NCBI GenBank assembly: GCA_964034945.1 | Contig: OZ035961.1 | Coordinates: 21,180,161 to 21,244,160, forward strand | Length of the DNA stretch: 64,000 nucleotides | Direction: 5' to 3' | Source of the DNA: Chrysopilus asiliformis | Taxonomy: Eukaryota; Arthropoda; Insecta; Diptera; Rhagionidae | In this document: piece after piece, positions 1 through 11,944 of the stretch | How the letters are laid out: each line of letters opens with the position of its first letter | Position numbering within the stretch: the first letter of the stretch is position 1 | Translations under genes and position numbers: made by a program | Notes under the pieces: generated by a model | What the model was told of the DNA's origin: nothing | The model's database searches: none | The model's input: the letters and a program-made list of their open reading frames with translations, nothing else

Positions 1-599
1 GGTGGTCGTTATAACAGCCAGTTTGTTTACAGTATCGCTTAAATTTCATGAAAATTAAATGCATTACGAACAGAAGAACATAAGTTTCCAATTTCTACAA
101 TTTGATTATAACCAAATTATGATTATAACCAGATAATACAAGTTTTTTTTTCATTTCGCTCCAAATTCCAAGCAATATAATCTAAATTATATTCAAGGGT
201 TGTAGAAAAACAAAAAAAAGAAATACTTATCAAATTAGTATTTATTTATGAATTTTATCTATTTAAAATTCGAAAAAAGGTCGAATCAATGACCGAAAAT
301 CTTATCAGAGCACTTGTTTTATCTATCGCCTAGCAATATATATGGCAAACATGAATATCAGTTATCGAAATTAAACACTTTAGAGATCCCAGACAGATAT
401 ATGAAATACCAGAATTTGGACCCGGCTAAAAGAGTGAGTAGAACAAAACCTAGGAAAACAAAATTCAGTTAGTTATAAGTAGCGCACTCTATAAAGCTTT
501 TTCTCTTTGGAAAATGGTTTTCAAAAATTGACAAAAACAAAACGATAAATTCCAGCTTTCGGATACATTTTACCCCTCCATTTACTCCCCCACCAATGG
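1..599. other. AT-rich stretch without a gene
   Basis: No open frame longer than about 60 codons and no recognised protein. It is simple A/T-rich sequence with a short tandem duplication of a TTATAACCA-type word near position 110-135. Confidence 0.5.
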
Positions 600-872
600 G
601 TCCATTTTTTAATGGGAGTATATTAGAGATGGACCCCGGGGAACATCTGTGCCTAATTTAAGGCCAATCGGTTCGGTAGACCCCCAAAAGAGTAACATAG
701 CGGAAAAACCAAGTTTCGGATTAATTTCAACCCCTCCCCTTACTCCACCACTTCTCAGGCAACTTTTCAACGCGTCTATGTTAGAGATGGATCCCCAATG
801 AGTATCTTTGCCTAATTTTACGCCAATCGGCTCGGTAGTTTTCCGCGAAAGAGTAACACAACAGATTTTTTT
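600..872 (-). repeat. Helitron-tail-family dispersed repeat, about 1.5 tandem units
   Basis: On the minus strand this contains the same blocks as the repeats at 30715-31000 and 46788-47243: 'GTTACTCTTTCGC', 'CCGATTGGC' and 'GTAAGGGGAGGGG'. The block occurs about one and a half times at a spacing near 180-190 bp. The short ORFs inside it are by-products of the repeat. Confidence 0.6.
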
Positions 873-889
873 TATTGCAATATCATAAC

Positions 890-1375
890 TCACATAAAAT
901 CCTCGATATCGACAACTTCGACGAATTGACACGGTCTAGCACTGTAATATCCATAACAATGCGAATAGTCCCATGGTTGGGGTCCTTGGCACGGAGCATA
1001 CGATCCACTATCGAAGACTGGCGGGGCAGCGAACATTGGCACATGTTGTGGAACGTAATTTGTGTAATTATTTGGAACGAAATAAGAATTTTGGATCGGC
1101 AGTGTTGGTTGTGGCAGTGGTAAAGGAGGCGCTGGTGACTGAGGTTGGGAAGACGAAGTCGGGAATGTCTCTGTCATTGGGACGTAGGAAGCACAATGGC
1201 CGACATTAGTTTGTGGTATAACGGGACCACGTATTGGTGATATAATCGGTTGACACATTTCTTGCGTTGTATACAAATTCGGATTCGTTCCATAATCATA
1301 TGAATTAAACACGTTTTGGTTGTTTGCATATGAAAATTCTGACGGCGATGGTCCATACCAATTTTCACAATTCAT
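890..1375 (-). CDS. Uncharacterised 161-aa Pro/Tyr/Asn-rich protein
   Basis: Single open frame from ATG at 1375 down to a stop at 890. The product is rich in Pro, Tyr, Asn, Ser and Gln. It has a proline run in the middle (PAPPLPLPQPTLP) and an acidic-hydrophobic C-terminus (VEVVDIEDFM). There are no membrane segments, signal peptide or catalytic motif. Codon use looks more gene-like than in the flanks, and the low-complexity composition would suit an intrinsically disordered transcription cofactor or an adaptor with a C-terminal docking peptide; that role is inference. An in-frame stop precedes the ATG, but a splice-acceptor-like TATAG also sits just upstream, so it could be the last exon of a longer gene. 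Its 3' end abuts a dispersed repeat. I do not recognise the family. Confidence 0.45.
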   Translation of the reverse strand: MNCENWYGPSPSEFSYANNQNVFNSYDYGTNPNLYTTQEMCQPIISPIRGPVIPQTNVGHCASYVPMTETFPTSSSQPQSPAPPLPLPQPTLPIQNSYFVPNNYTNYVPQHVPMFAAPPVFDSGSYAPCQGPQPWDYSHCYGYYSARPCQFVEVVDIEDFM

Positions 1376-2880
1376 TTTATTAACTTTCTATATTAGATTT
1401 CAAGGATTTTTCTTTAAAAACAAAAAAAACTGTTGAACACAAAAAAAAACAATTTAACTTTAAACCATACTACCGATCTATTACTTAAGACGTTTACTTA
1501 AGCACTGATTGCGTATTATAGGTAATAATAAAGACTTTTCTGAAGTATACAAAAGAGTAATATCAGTTCTGATAACAAAAGTACTTGAAATTCATTTTTG
1601 ACGTTTTTCAGAAACTTTTTTTTTTTGCATAAAACTGAATTTTATGGAAAGAAACCAATATTTTGAAAATATTGAAACAATCATGAAAATTAATCTTTAT
1701 TTGGGTTTCAATTTCTAGGATAACAAAAATAAATGGCCAACAGCTGATGGATTAGTCTTTATAACATATTTATTCCAAAAAAGATTACACAGGCCGACAG
1801 TTTATATCAGATTTTTTTTCCATGATTTGGTGTTGAAAATTCCGAATCTTGCAGTAGTTTGGCTGGGATCTGGCAGTAGTTTTTTTAATTAAAAAACCAG
1901 AGTACCTAAAAATACAATTAACTAATTTATAAATAACGTTGCATATCTCAAAAACTTAAAGCTGACCAAGCCAAAATAGTGTCAAATTCGGATCTAGCCA
2001 AACCAAAAAAAAATACTCAAATATCAAATGCACAAAAAAAGTCTGAGTTTGTTAGCCTGTGCTTTTTTCTTATTCAATTGTATGCTAAAAAAATACTTTT
2101 CTAGTAAGAAAACTGAATAATGATAAGAAATTGTAAGATAAAAAATATTACATAAAACGCCAACATGAAATTTAGTTAAGAAGAAGATATAAAAAAAATT
2201 AAGTTAATCCTTTTATATAATTTGCAGATAAAGCACATTGTTTTATCTTTTAACCTTACTATATTTAGATAATAATGTTTCGTATGGGTAATTGAGAAAA
2301 TCATATCATATGTTGACTTATACGGAGCCCACACTACTGACATTGTAACTTTAAGAGGTAACTTTATGTTGCTAAGCAAATAATTCGCAATTGGGTTTCT
2401 GTTTCTGTTTCATTTCCTAATTTGTGATAAGTCAAAATCAAGTGAGCCATCAAAGTGGTTAAATTAAGACAAGAGAAAATATGAATAATGTAAACAATGC
2501 ACACACGCACTTCATGTTAAATAATTATATAATACTAAGTAATTTAATACAATAGTAGACGTTGATAAAATTAATTGATAATAATAGCGAGGATCAGGGT
2601 TTAGTGTATAAAATATGAATTTCGGTTTTATTAGTCTCTCGTCGTAAAAATTGATATAACGAAAAAAGACTCGAATTTTTCACCTAATTAAAAAAAATTT
2701 AGAGTGACAGGTTGACTTACAACTAAACCTCGAATTCTTTAACTCAACGAAAAAAGACTTTTAACTTGAATTTCATCGAACAACTCTTCCCATCAAAAAA
2801 AGAAGAATAAACGAAAATCTACATACTTTTAGGGTGGCCAAAAAGGGCCACAAACATGGATGGTTGTTGATAAAAATGTC
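1376..2880. other. AT-rich intergenic stretch
   Basis: Homopolymer-rich A/T sequence. No coding region, RNA gene or clear terminal-inverted-repeat element was seen. Confidence 0.45.
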
Positions 2881-3330
2881 CAACTGGTTTTTGATGTATG
2901 GATAAGTTATGTAAAATCATATTCTCAACACATTTTACCTACATAAATTCTTAAATGCGACTCACCGTTTTCGAGAAAATTGGAGAAAACTGTTGTGTTT
3001 GTATGGGGGAGGGGGAAAGGAATGATACGTTTTTGCCCATTCAAGAACTTAGCCTAGCCATTTACGAGAAACGTGACTATACGAAAGTTCAAGTCACTAG
3101 CTCAATCCTTTCGAAAATATGGTATTTACGGACGGACAAATGGACCGATAGAGAGACAGATGGACAAACGGTCAGACGGACAGACAGACAGACAGACAGA
3201 CGGTCAGACGGACAGACAGACAGACAGACAGACGGACAGACAGACTCTTTTGTCATCCCTAACACCCTGGTGAAGTACATTTTTGTGTCCGACTATTGGT
3301 TTGAGGCGTTACAAACGGTATACTAAATCT
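2881..3330 (+). repeat. Dispersed repeat R1, copy 1, with (GACA)n tract
   Basis: Shares ordered blocks with 4561-5095: 'TTTTGATGTATGG', 'CACCGTTT', 'TTTTTGCCCATT', 'GAACTTAGCCT', 'TCTAGCTCAATCC' or close variants, then a GGACAGACAGACAGA array at about 3165-3246. The 12-nt period keeps several frames open, so the peptides of Q, T, D and R are artefacts. The element class is unknown. Confidence 0.75.
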
Positions 3331-3341
3331 AAGATACTCCT

Positions 3342-3605
3342 ATATCATCGGCTTAAAGTGAAATTGTGCTAAGTCCATTATACCAAATTTTCCAGAAGAG
3401 CAATAAAAACCTTGTTAAATCGTTTTAATTCTCTTTCAATAACACTGAGTTTTCTTCAAATGAGAACTAAATTGGGCTGTTTTCTTCAAATGAGACTCGG
3501 TTTTCTTTAAATGAAAATTAAAATAATTTAACAAGGTTTTTATTGATCTTCTGGAAAATTTGGTATAATGGACTTAGCACAATTTCACTTTAAGCCGACG
3601 ATATA
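3342..3605. mobile_element. Inverted-repeat (foldback/MITE-like) element
   Basis: About 90 bp at each end are inverted copies. The left arm has 'TCATCGGCTTAAAGTG' followed by 'AAATTTTCCAGAAGA' and 'AAAACCTTGTTAAAT'; the right arm is their near-exact reverse complement ending at 3605. The loop holds three partial copies of TTTTCTTCAAATGAGA. There is no coding capacity. Confidence 0.8.
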
Positions 3606-4560
3606 TCATATAGACAGATTCTACCACAACGCCAACACATTTTAGTCGCGCAAATCAATAATGATTTGCGATAAGCCAGCTTTAACCTGATTTGTCAAGC
3701 CAAAGGCTCTATTTTTCAGTTAAAAATAGGGACGCAGGTTGGACACTGCCGGAGATTTGATTTGGATCGAAAAAGTCAACAAAAAATTAACCGGAGCGTT
3801 AAGGTTATCAAACCGCAAGCTATCTAAGTTCTCAAGAAAGCGGACATAAAAAAATTGCAAGAATGCCCAAAAATTATAAATATTAGTACTTGTTTGCTTA
3901 TCTACACTTGAACCTGTGCCGCTAAGCGTTTTATTTTTTCTTTATTTATTACATGCGAGTTTTTTAAAATAATCATTAAACTGTCTGTAATCAAAAGCGC
4001 AAGGCGTGGAAAAAATTTACATTCCTCGTATTTTGTTTCAAAAAAAATTATTTTATTTCCCTACAGTTCGATGCAACGTACAAAAGCAGCAAAATAGGCC
4101 ATTGAAAAATCATTTAAACAATTCGATGTAAAACAATTCAAGTGACTTCATAACAAAAATGATTTTCAATTTATTTCGATGAAGATTATATTTCACTGAA
4201 TGTGCAATTTTTGTTTTACAAAATAAATTGATGCAAATTTAGACTGAGGCAAAAGTCATATCAACTGCATTACAAATTCAAAAATTCCTTCGAAATGCTG
4301 GTTAAGAACCGATCCCCAGAATTTGCATCGTGAAACATTTTACATTTTAGAGAAGGCAGACTAAAAAAAAAACTTTAAAAATCATTAACTATAAAAAAAA
4401 TTGATATTTTTTTTAATTTGCGTCATCTTGAAGATGCGAGGTTATCATAACAGATTTTTCAAAAAATTTATTACAATTTTTTAAATAAAAACATAACAAA
4501 AGCTATAATTGCCAATCTGGCAATCATTGGAGACCCGTATGGTGATATTCGTATCAAAAT
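3606..4560. other. AT-rich intergenic stretch
   Basis: No open frame of interest and no obvious element ends. Mostly A/T homopolymer-rich DNA. Confidence 0.4.
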
Positions 4561-4880
4561 TCGAACAGTTGTACCAAAATTCCACTTTGAAGTCAAACTT
4601 TCTAATAAGATTTTTTAAAATTTATTCCAATCGGATTTTGATGTATGGCAGTTTTATGTAGAATCATATCCTAAATCACTTTTGTTCTTGTACTTTTTTG
4701 ATAAGATGCACCGTTTCTGAGATATTCACAAAAACGATTTCGTTCGTATGGGGGGTACCCCCCCTAATGGTCCATTTTTGCCCATTAACGAACTTAGCCT
4801 CGCATTTTACGAAAAACGGATCTGCGCAAAATTTCAAGTCTCTAGCTCAATCCGTGCGCCCGCAATCCGCGCCACAGACG

Positions 4881-4951
<71 letters not shown>

Positions 4952-5095
4952 GGACAGACAGACGGACGGACATACAGAAATTAATTATTTTTATCATTCT
5001 AAACAGACTGGTGTAATTCATTTTTATGTGTGATGACGGGATCTTGGCGTTACAAACGATAAGGCAAAGTTAATATACCCTTTGGTTTCGGGTAT
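4561..5095 (+). repeat. Dispersed repeat R1, copy 2, with (CAGA)n tract
   Basis: Same family as 2881-3330, with the longer tetranucleotide array at about 4876-4972. After the array come 'GGCGTTACAAACG' and an A-rich end, also seen after copy 1. The overlapping peptides of repeated QTDR are translations of the array. Confidence 0.75.
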
Positions 5096-5586
5096 AAAAA
5101 GCATCTTGAATAAGACTTTCTTGAATCTTAAAAAATCACATTTTGTACGGCAATTTTGATTTGAGTTTTAACACAAGTCATACGAACGGAAGAATATTTG
5201 GGAGAAACGCTACGATTAAAACAGGATTATTTGCATAAATTTCCATAATTGTTGCATCACAAAATTTCAAATGGAGCACGTGCGTCCAAAGTTTAAGTTT
5301 TATAGCAGGCAGCCGCTCAAATTGGTTAACTTTTTAATTCATTTTATTTTCATAAAAATCTTGAAATCAATAAACATTTATATGAGTTGGTAGAAGCAAA
5401 AAGATTGTAAACAAGCGAAAGTTTCACTTAAGGTAAAGGGCTATATTATTGACCTAGGCGGTAATATTGACATATTTTCATTTTTTAGCTTTAATAAGGC
5501 CAACTATGTGTGTATCAATATTTTAAAACACTGAAATTCCACAACCCACTCTTGATAGTTAATTCCCAATTTTTTATTGCGATACG

Positions 5587-7251
5587 ATATAATCAAAGAA
5601 TAGGTATCTGAAGAAGCGAAAGAAAGGACAAAATTTTTTGATGAGTGGAGAGTCCGTCCGATAAAACTATAGCTGTCGTCTTGTCTGCATAAGAACACGA
5701 AATTCAATGTGTATGTGAGACAAGATGTCGGAATTGAGAGAATTATCATATGGGGGGTTGCCAGATGAACATTTGGCAAATTATAAATTTAAAAAATATT
5801 GAATCTAAATTCATGCTAAAAAAATTTAAATAATCTAACCAAGGCATAAATTAATATGTGATTTTCCACACCACCTTCAGCTAAATTCTCACTTCTTCAT
5901 GCAGCAACCATAACTAATTTAATAAAAATCTATTGCTTGGCTTTTAGTTTTATAACAAGTTTCAACAATATGTTTATTAAATGAATTAGTTTATAGTTCT
6001 ATGAAGCTCTTACTCAATTTTTAGAAAAATCGCACATTTCAGAATTCAATAATTTAAAACAAAATGTGTTATTTGGATATCTTAAATGTCAGTAGTAGAC
6101 AATGAAACCACAGGACAAGCATTTTTCCGAAGACGATTTGCGGAACAAAACATTCTTTCGTGGAAATGAAGTTCGCAAACACGATCAATGCTAGTGCCTT
6201 TTATGTTTATCAAATCTTGCCGATTTTTCGAAGTTGGCCATTTTTTTTTCCTAAGATAAATTTAAGGATTTATTTTAAAGGAACATTATATTTTAGAAAC
6301 CGAAATTATCAAATTTCATGTATTTAAAATAAAGCACAATAGTAAGGAATTGCCTTTTAAATTGTCGCGCTTAATTTCAACTACAAAAGAAAACACCTGG
6401 CAATACTACTCCAATACCGCTTTGACAGTTCAAAACAAACTCCAGTGTCGCGGAAACTTAGTAAATTTTATCGGTAAATATGTCGATTCCAAAACATAAA
6501 ATTGTGATTTCACGTTGCGAGGTATTTCAATTTGATGTAAGTGTTGTTTTTTTCGCCAAGTGTTGTTTTTTTATTGGCAATTTTAGAAGAAAACCAAAAA
6601 ATTTACCTTTCCATCGGTATCGGAAGCCTGAAAAATTTTCTTTCTGGGTTTTTCTTGAAACATTCGGTGACAAATAAACATTCGGTGACAATGCATTTCA
6701 AAAATTTTATTCGTGCCATTATTATTCAGTGGGGAAACCTATTTTGGCTCAGTGAAAAATACGAAAAATGATTTGTTCAATGCCTCAACAAAATGTAAAC
6801 AAATGGGGCCAGCCGCATTATGTTTGTGTTTGTGATGAGAGAAAATTTCGTGTTTAAGGTGAGCCAATAAGCTGCTGTTTATGTCACAGCAATTTAAGAA
6901 AAAAAAACAGCTTAACGCAGCTTTTTAACAAAAATTTCATTTAAAAATGACTCGTGGACCTTCTTTGCTTATAGTTCGGTTACTAAATACAGTTTTTATG
7001 TAAAAAAAAAATGTGATTTTCGAATTTTGATCTCAAAATATTCGGTCATTTGGATCACCCTCTCACATTGCATAAACTCCATGATTTTTTGTTTTTTTGC
7101 AGAGACCATTTAAGTGTGCATGACAGAAAGAGACTTACCTTTTGCCTGCACATTTAAAACGTTTTTTTCTATATCGCATATGCTCACTCTAACGTGGGTT
7201 ATGAGAATTTCGGTTTCTTTCGCTTCTTCAGATACTTATTCTTTGATATAA
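5587..7251. mobile_element. Inner inverted-repeat pair (possible nested element)
   Basis: The 40-bp block at 5587-5633 (contains 'CAAAGAATAGGTATCTGAAG') recurs in inverted orientation at 7212-7251 with one or two differences. The 1.6 kb between has no convincing gene. It could be a nested element or an internal rearrangement of the pogo-like host. Confidence 0.5.
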
Positions 7252-8001
7252 TCCTCTCACGAAAAATTAGTTTGCCATGACAGCTAGCAAGAAAAGACGA
7301 TAAAGCGAGAAATTTCTTAACAAGTAAGCCTAAATAATAGAAAAACTAAAAGTTGCGGTATTTTCGTATATTTTACTTTTTTTCCTAATTTTCTTTTTGT
7401 GAGTTGTTCTTTAATTATTAAATTTAAATTTTGTTGTTATAAAATTGTGAGTTTTAATGTGGAATAATATAAAAAATATATAAAATGTGTGGTCAATAAT
7501 AGATACAATGAATATTTGTGATGTTTCTTTTATTGACTTATAGGTCAATATTGCATTTTTTACGTATTTAAAGCTAAGTTAGTTTTTGGCTGTAACAAAA
7601 AGTCTAAAAGTTTTCCTCTGTCATTTAACATTAAATCTCCTTCCCATCTATATAGTAGTCGAATTCTGACCTATCAATTTTTTAATAATTTAATCTTAAA
7701 TAATATTTCAAGTTTGGGGTCAATAAAGGATACATGAGTAGGTCAATAATAAATAAACCTCTAGGTCAATAAAATAAACATGCACATGAAACATTTCATA
7801 CTATTTTTTATAATATTTTGTTTCCACTTCAACTAAAATAAATTAATTTCTAGTAAATTTAAATGATTATTGAAACAGAACATAATTCTGATTTGATATT
7901 TTACAATTAAAATCGACTAGTTTTTTTCTTTCAAATTATAAGTCAATATAATACCCACTTCGGTCAAAAAAAGAAACATTTAATTTTTTTTTACAACACC
8001 A

Positions 8002-8683
8002 GATTGACCAAACGACTTCTATATACCAACGATGAGCTGGAGGCCGCTCTAAAAGCCGTAGAAGAAGGCATGTCAATTTATAGGGTGACAAAGGTCATCA
8101 AAATAGGGATGTCAAAAAAAAAAACCGGTTACCCGGCGTTTTTGCTTCGGTTAACCGGTGTTTTTTTGCACGATTATACTCGGTGTTTTTTTAAAGCCAA
8201 AAACCGTTCAAAAAAACCGATCATTTTTTTTTGCACGGAAAAATATTTTTAAACCAATTTTCGTGCAACTGAGTTGTTATAAACACTTCTTTTTAGGCAC
8301 TCTAAACCAAATACAATATCATATTGTGCCATTTATGGCCTCTTAATGGATTATATGGCACTTCACGTCTTTTGTTTGTATTATAGTGTATTTGTTGCGT
8401 CTAAGACCTAACATACCCAATTTGAACAAAACGATTTTTCGGTTTTTTAATTACCGGTTTTTTGGACCCGGTTAAACCGGCTCGGTTTAAACCGAAGTTT
8501 TAAAAACCGGTTTGACCGAAAACCGGTGTTTTTGAAAAATTTGACATCCCTACTTCAAAATACCAAAAACATCGTTACTATATAAACACAAGGGTAAATT
8601 TCCAGTACATTCTGACATAGGCCATCCTACGATCCTTAAACCTGAGGAAGAGCAAACAATTGTGGACTGGGCCAAATACGTGC
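8002..8683 (+). pseudogene. psq/CENP-B-type transposase N-terminus, broken by insertions
   Basis: Two coding pieces read as one helix-turn-helix region when the inserted DNA is skipped. The first (about 8002-8105) encodes LTKRLLYTNDELEAALKAV and on to YRVTKVIKI. The second (about 8559-8683) resumes with KIPKTSLLYKHKGKFP and ends near EEQTIVDWAKYV. This pattern (LxxAlxaVxxGmSxyxAskxfgIPkstL) is the psq-type DNA-binding region of pogo/Tigger/jerky-like transposases. A 449-bp MITE splits it, a second insertion follows at 8682, and no DDE catalytic domain is found downstream, so it is a relic. A splice-acceptor-like CAACACCAG precedes the first piece. Confidence 0.65.
8106..8554. mobile_element. 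MITE inserted in the transposase relic
   Basis: Starts GGGATGTCAAA and ends TTTGACATCCC plus four bases, with many internal ACCGG/CCGGT words. The 8-bp sequence TCAAAATA occurs on both sides (8098-8105 and 8555-8562), which indicates a hAT-type target duplication. It interrupts the HTH coding frame. Confidence 0.75.
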
Positions 8684-9039
8684 CACGGTAAAAAATCTTG
8701 GAGTAAATTCCAATCAAAACTGGATTACGCTGGACCTATATGTAATCCAATGGAAAATTCTAATCCAATAATATGGATTGGAAATTCTTATAAATTTATT
8801 TTTGGTTTATTTCAGTATTAAAGTCTAAAATTTAGATTAAATTGTAGACATTAATGTTAAAAGTACTTAAGTTCGATACATAATAAAAAACTGTTCAAAT
8901 ATGACTGCAAAAAAGGCTAAAATATTTTCAAAAATTCATGTATTAAATGTATTAAATTCCAATCCAAAATATGTATTAAGATTTCGTCAATATAATTTTT
9001 GGATTGAAAAATACTCCAGGATTTTTTGCCGTGTGGGGT
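8682..9039. mobile_element. Second MITE inserted in the transposase relic
   Basis: Left end has CCACGGTAAAAAATC, right end GATTTTTTGCCGTGTGG. CCAAATACGT is repeated directly on both sides (8672-8681 and 9040-9049). 'AATCCAA'-type words are frequent inside. There is no coding region. Confidence 0.65.
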
Positions 9040-9317
9040 CCAAATACGTTGGGTCAATAATAGAAGCGCTGACAGTCAATATTAGGACGAATTTTTTCTT
9101 GTTAGGTCAATAATAAATACATTCGAGACTATTATTTAAAAATTAACTAAACTAAAGTTAAAAAGTAATTTTTGAAACAATCAAATTATCTTTCCTATAT
9201 TTAATTGTCCAATGTTCACACTATAACCATTGTTGAAAACTTTCACATGAAACTTAGTATCAATTTTTAACGTCAAACTCAAAATTGTGATTGATAGGTC
9301 AATATAATAGCCCTTTA

Positions 9318-10754
9318 CCTTATTTCATGAAAAACAAAAACATTTTATCAGCCAGTGGTCCTTCAAATAATAAAATAAAATAAAAACAATCGAAAGAGTT
9401 TAATATAAACTCAGGCGAACAACAAGATTTGCTTGTTACTAGTTATTAAAATAATAAGAAGTTGAATCAAGGGAAAATTCGACTTCCCAGTTCCGAGAAA
9501 TCTGAGAAAAAATAGACAAGAAATTCAAAATTCAATTTGCAGCCTGCAATTATGACTGAAGAAAAAAAAAATTTGAATATCACTGGGAATTCTCGATTGA
9601 CACGTTTCTGATATTATTTACAAAAATCATTAAAAAAAAGAAAAGGTCGAAAGAAAAAAAGACAACACAAAAACCGACCTACTTGGGCAGATTGTAACAA
9701 GAGTATCACTTCGAGTTGCTAATAAATGAAATTGAACGAAAATTTTTCGGGAAAAGAAGAAAATTGAATAAAAAAAAGTCCATATTTTAATTCCCATTCC
9801 AAAAAAGATTGTGGAAAACGTCATCGAACACGAGTAGACGAGTAGTCCGAGTAGTCCACAGATGTTGTTTACCAATACTGTCCAGTGTTGTCGTTTAGGA
9901 TGCTGAAAACGTGGAAGTGCAGGTCAATAGACCTTGGAATATTATCACTTATCAAAATATCAATTAGCTCAAGGAAAGTGTCTGGAGAGCGAAATTAACT
10001 GTCTGGGATGTGAGTTTGATATTTATTTTCATTATTAAAAAAAAATTATTTCTATTTTTTTTTTAATCTTATTTATTAATGAAACCCTTTTTTAAATGTC
10101 ATTTTTTGCCCATTCCCTTTCCAGATTTGATCATTTCTGTGTACTTAATTCTTTTTATTTTCCAAAACAATTTACTTAATTTTTCTTGCGCTACCCATGT
10201 CTGAATCTGGCGAAATATGTTGCGTTTATTTTAACATCGAATAACTGTTTCCAGCGTTTGTTTTTCGCATGATACAGAAAAACAAAACTTTCACATCACA
10301 GTAAGACACAATGGACGTGTTTTTTAATGTTCTGGAGTTATGTAGAACTATCTAGAACAACATTCTCACCCTCATGAATGGCTCGAATGGCGAAATACAC
10401 AACAATTGTCACGTCACGGCGATTTTGGTATTCTTATTCGCGAGCGAAGCGACAATCGGCGAATTTGTCGACAATTGGCGAGAGAAACGAGATTTCTGTC
10501 ACCGCCAAATTGGTAGTGAGAATACTAGTGCCACCCAGTTAAGTAGAATGGATAAAGAGAAAGCATAAGTTAAATACATCTGTGGAAATTTCTACTGCTC
10601 AGTATTCAGTAAGACAGATATTCAGGTATGGATTTAAATTGTCGGTTCTCGCGATTATGAGAATAGCAAACTTCACGTGAAATGACGTGACAATCACGTC
10701 GATCGAAGTGACGCGCCAATGGGTATGTATGTGTCTTTATACAAACCGTAGCAC
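9318..10754. other. Intergenic stretch without a recognised gene
   Basis: Only short frames occur. The block around 10380-10520 is less A/T-rich and has several GGCGA/TCGCC words on both strands, but it matches no gene that I recognise. Confidence 0.4.
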
Positions 10755-11944
10755 CAGTGATGCTATATCGAGGGGAATTCCCCTTTTTGCGGGGAATTTG
10801 AGTATAAAAATTGTTAATAGGGGAAAAGGGGAAAACGCTTCAAAACGAGGGGAAAATCTTCGCCTTTCAAGTAAACCCGAAATACTTTTAAAAAATTACG
10901 GAAAAGTAGAAGTACAAATAATTAAAAACAATTACAATCCAATTCCAAGCTTAGGCAAAGGTAAAGAGTGAAGGAAATACCCTTATTTATGCATTTTCCA
11001 CTTTATAATGATCTTATTGCAATGGTAAAGTACACCCCAATCTTTTAAACGAAAGCACTTTAAAATGGCTTTGGAATCTACGTTTAACCGATTTTTCAGT
11101 GTAGGTACTTTTTAACCGCTTTGAAAAAAGCACAGTAAAAAGTACAATTTCTCATGTTATGCAAAGTAATTACTTTAAATTATTTTAAAAGATTTTGATG
11201 GAAAGTAGTTTCCATGAAAGTTCATTGACACATATTTTTTGTTCGTTTTTCGGATTTCTTAAATATATTTTCAATAGAAATATTTTCAATTGCCAATCAG
11301 CAGAAGTGCTTTGTTTAAATTATGTAAAAATCAATTAAATCGGTAATTTCTTGGTCATCTTTAAAATTTGGCTTAATGTACATACTAATTTCGACGAATA
11401 TTCACCAGAAGAATGCATGGACCAGTGGCAAAGTGCCCGGAATACAAAAATCGAGTTTCAGTCGCGACTTAATTTCGTTTTCTTCCATTTTTTGATATTT
11501 TTTAAATTCGAAATATGGAAATAATTTTTACCGAATTTAAGGAGGACAGGATCATTTTAAGCTCAAAAGCAAAGGAACTACCTTGATTTATAAATTTGTG
11601 ACTTGCTTTGATTATTATCCAATTGTGAATCCCGACTTCTTTTCAAATTTTTTTTTGACGTTTGGTTGGAGACCCGTTACGTTGTTATCGGGAATACAAT
11701 TAACGAGTATTTTGTTAAAGCTTTACAAAATATAAAATTATTTCCTAATTTGTGTATTTTTCTCTTAAAAGACTAACATGAGTCCAAATGACAATAATTT
11801 TTGGTTTTAATACATGAATTCTTTATTTAAAATTCGTTTTTTTATAGGGGAAAAACGAGGGGAATTTCGTCATTGAAAAAGGGGAAAAAGGGGGATTTCG
11901 TCATTTGGAAAGGGGAATTTCACTAAAGGTACATAGCATCACTG
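10755..11944. mobile_element. hAT-like non-autonomous element with perfect 8-bp TSD
   Basis: Begins CAGTGATGCTAT and ends with its exact reverse complement ATAGCATCACTG. It is flanked on both sides by the identical 8-mer CGTAGCAC (10747-10754 and 11945-11952). Just inside each end are GGGGAA/CCCC-rich subterminal blocks. The terminal repeat and 8-bp duplication are the hallmark of the hAT superfamily. No transposase was found in its 1.19 kb, so it moved in trans. Confidence 0.9.

Larger units (their letters stand above)
5436..9315. mobile_element. Pogo-like (Tc1/mariner superfamily) element, 3.9 kb, degenerate
   Basis: Both ends carry a 21-bp terminal inverted repeat that begins AAGGGCTATATTATTGACC on the left. 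The right end (9295-9315) is its reverse complement with two mismatches. Each end is flanked by TA (5434-5435 and 9316-9317), the target duplication of Tc1/mariner/pogo elements. The interior holds a broken psq-type transposase start (8002-8683), an inner inverted-repeat pair (5587-7251) and two further insertions (8106-8554 and 8682-9039). The word GGTCAATA recurs at least eight times between 7490 and 9310. Assignment to pogo rests on the TA duplication plus the psq-like HTH; the element is certainly not autonomous. Confidence 0.7.

Noticed and set aside
2955..3326. ORFs over the (GACA)n tract
   Set aside because: They are translations of a tetranucleotide repeat; all frames stay open because 12 nt equals four codons.
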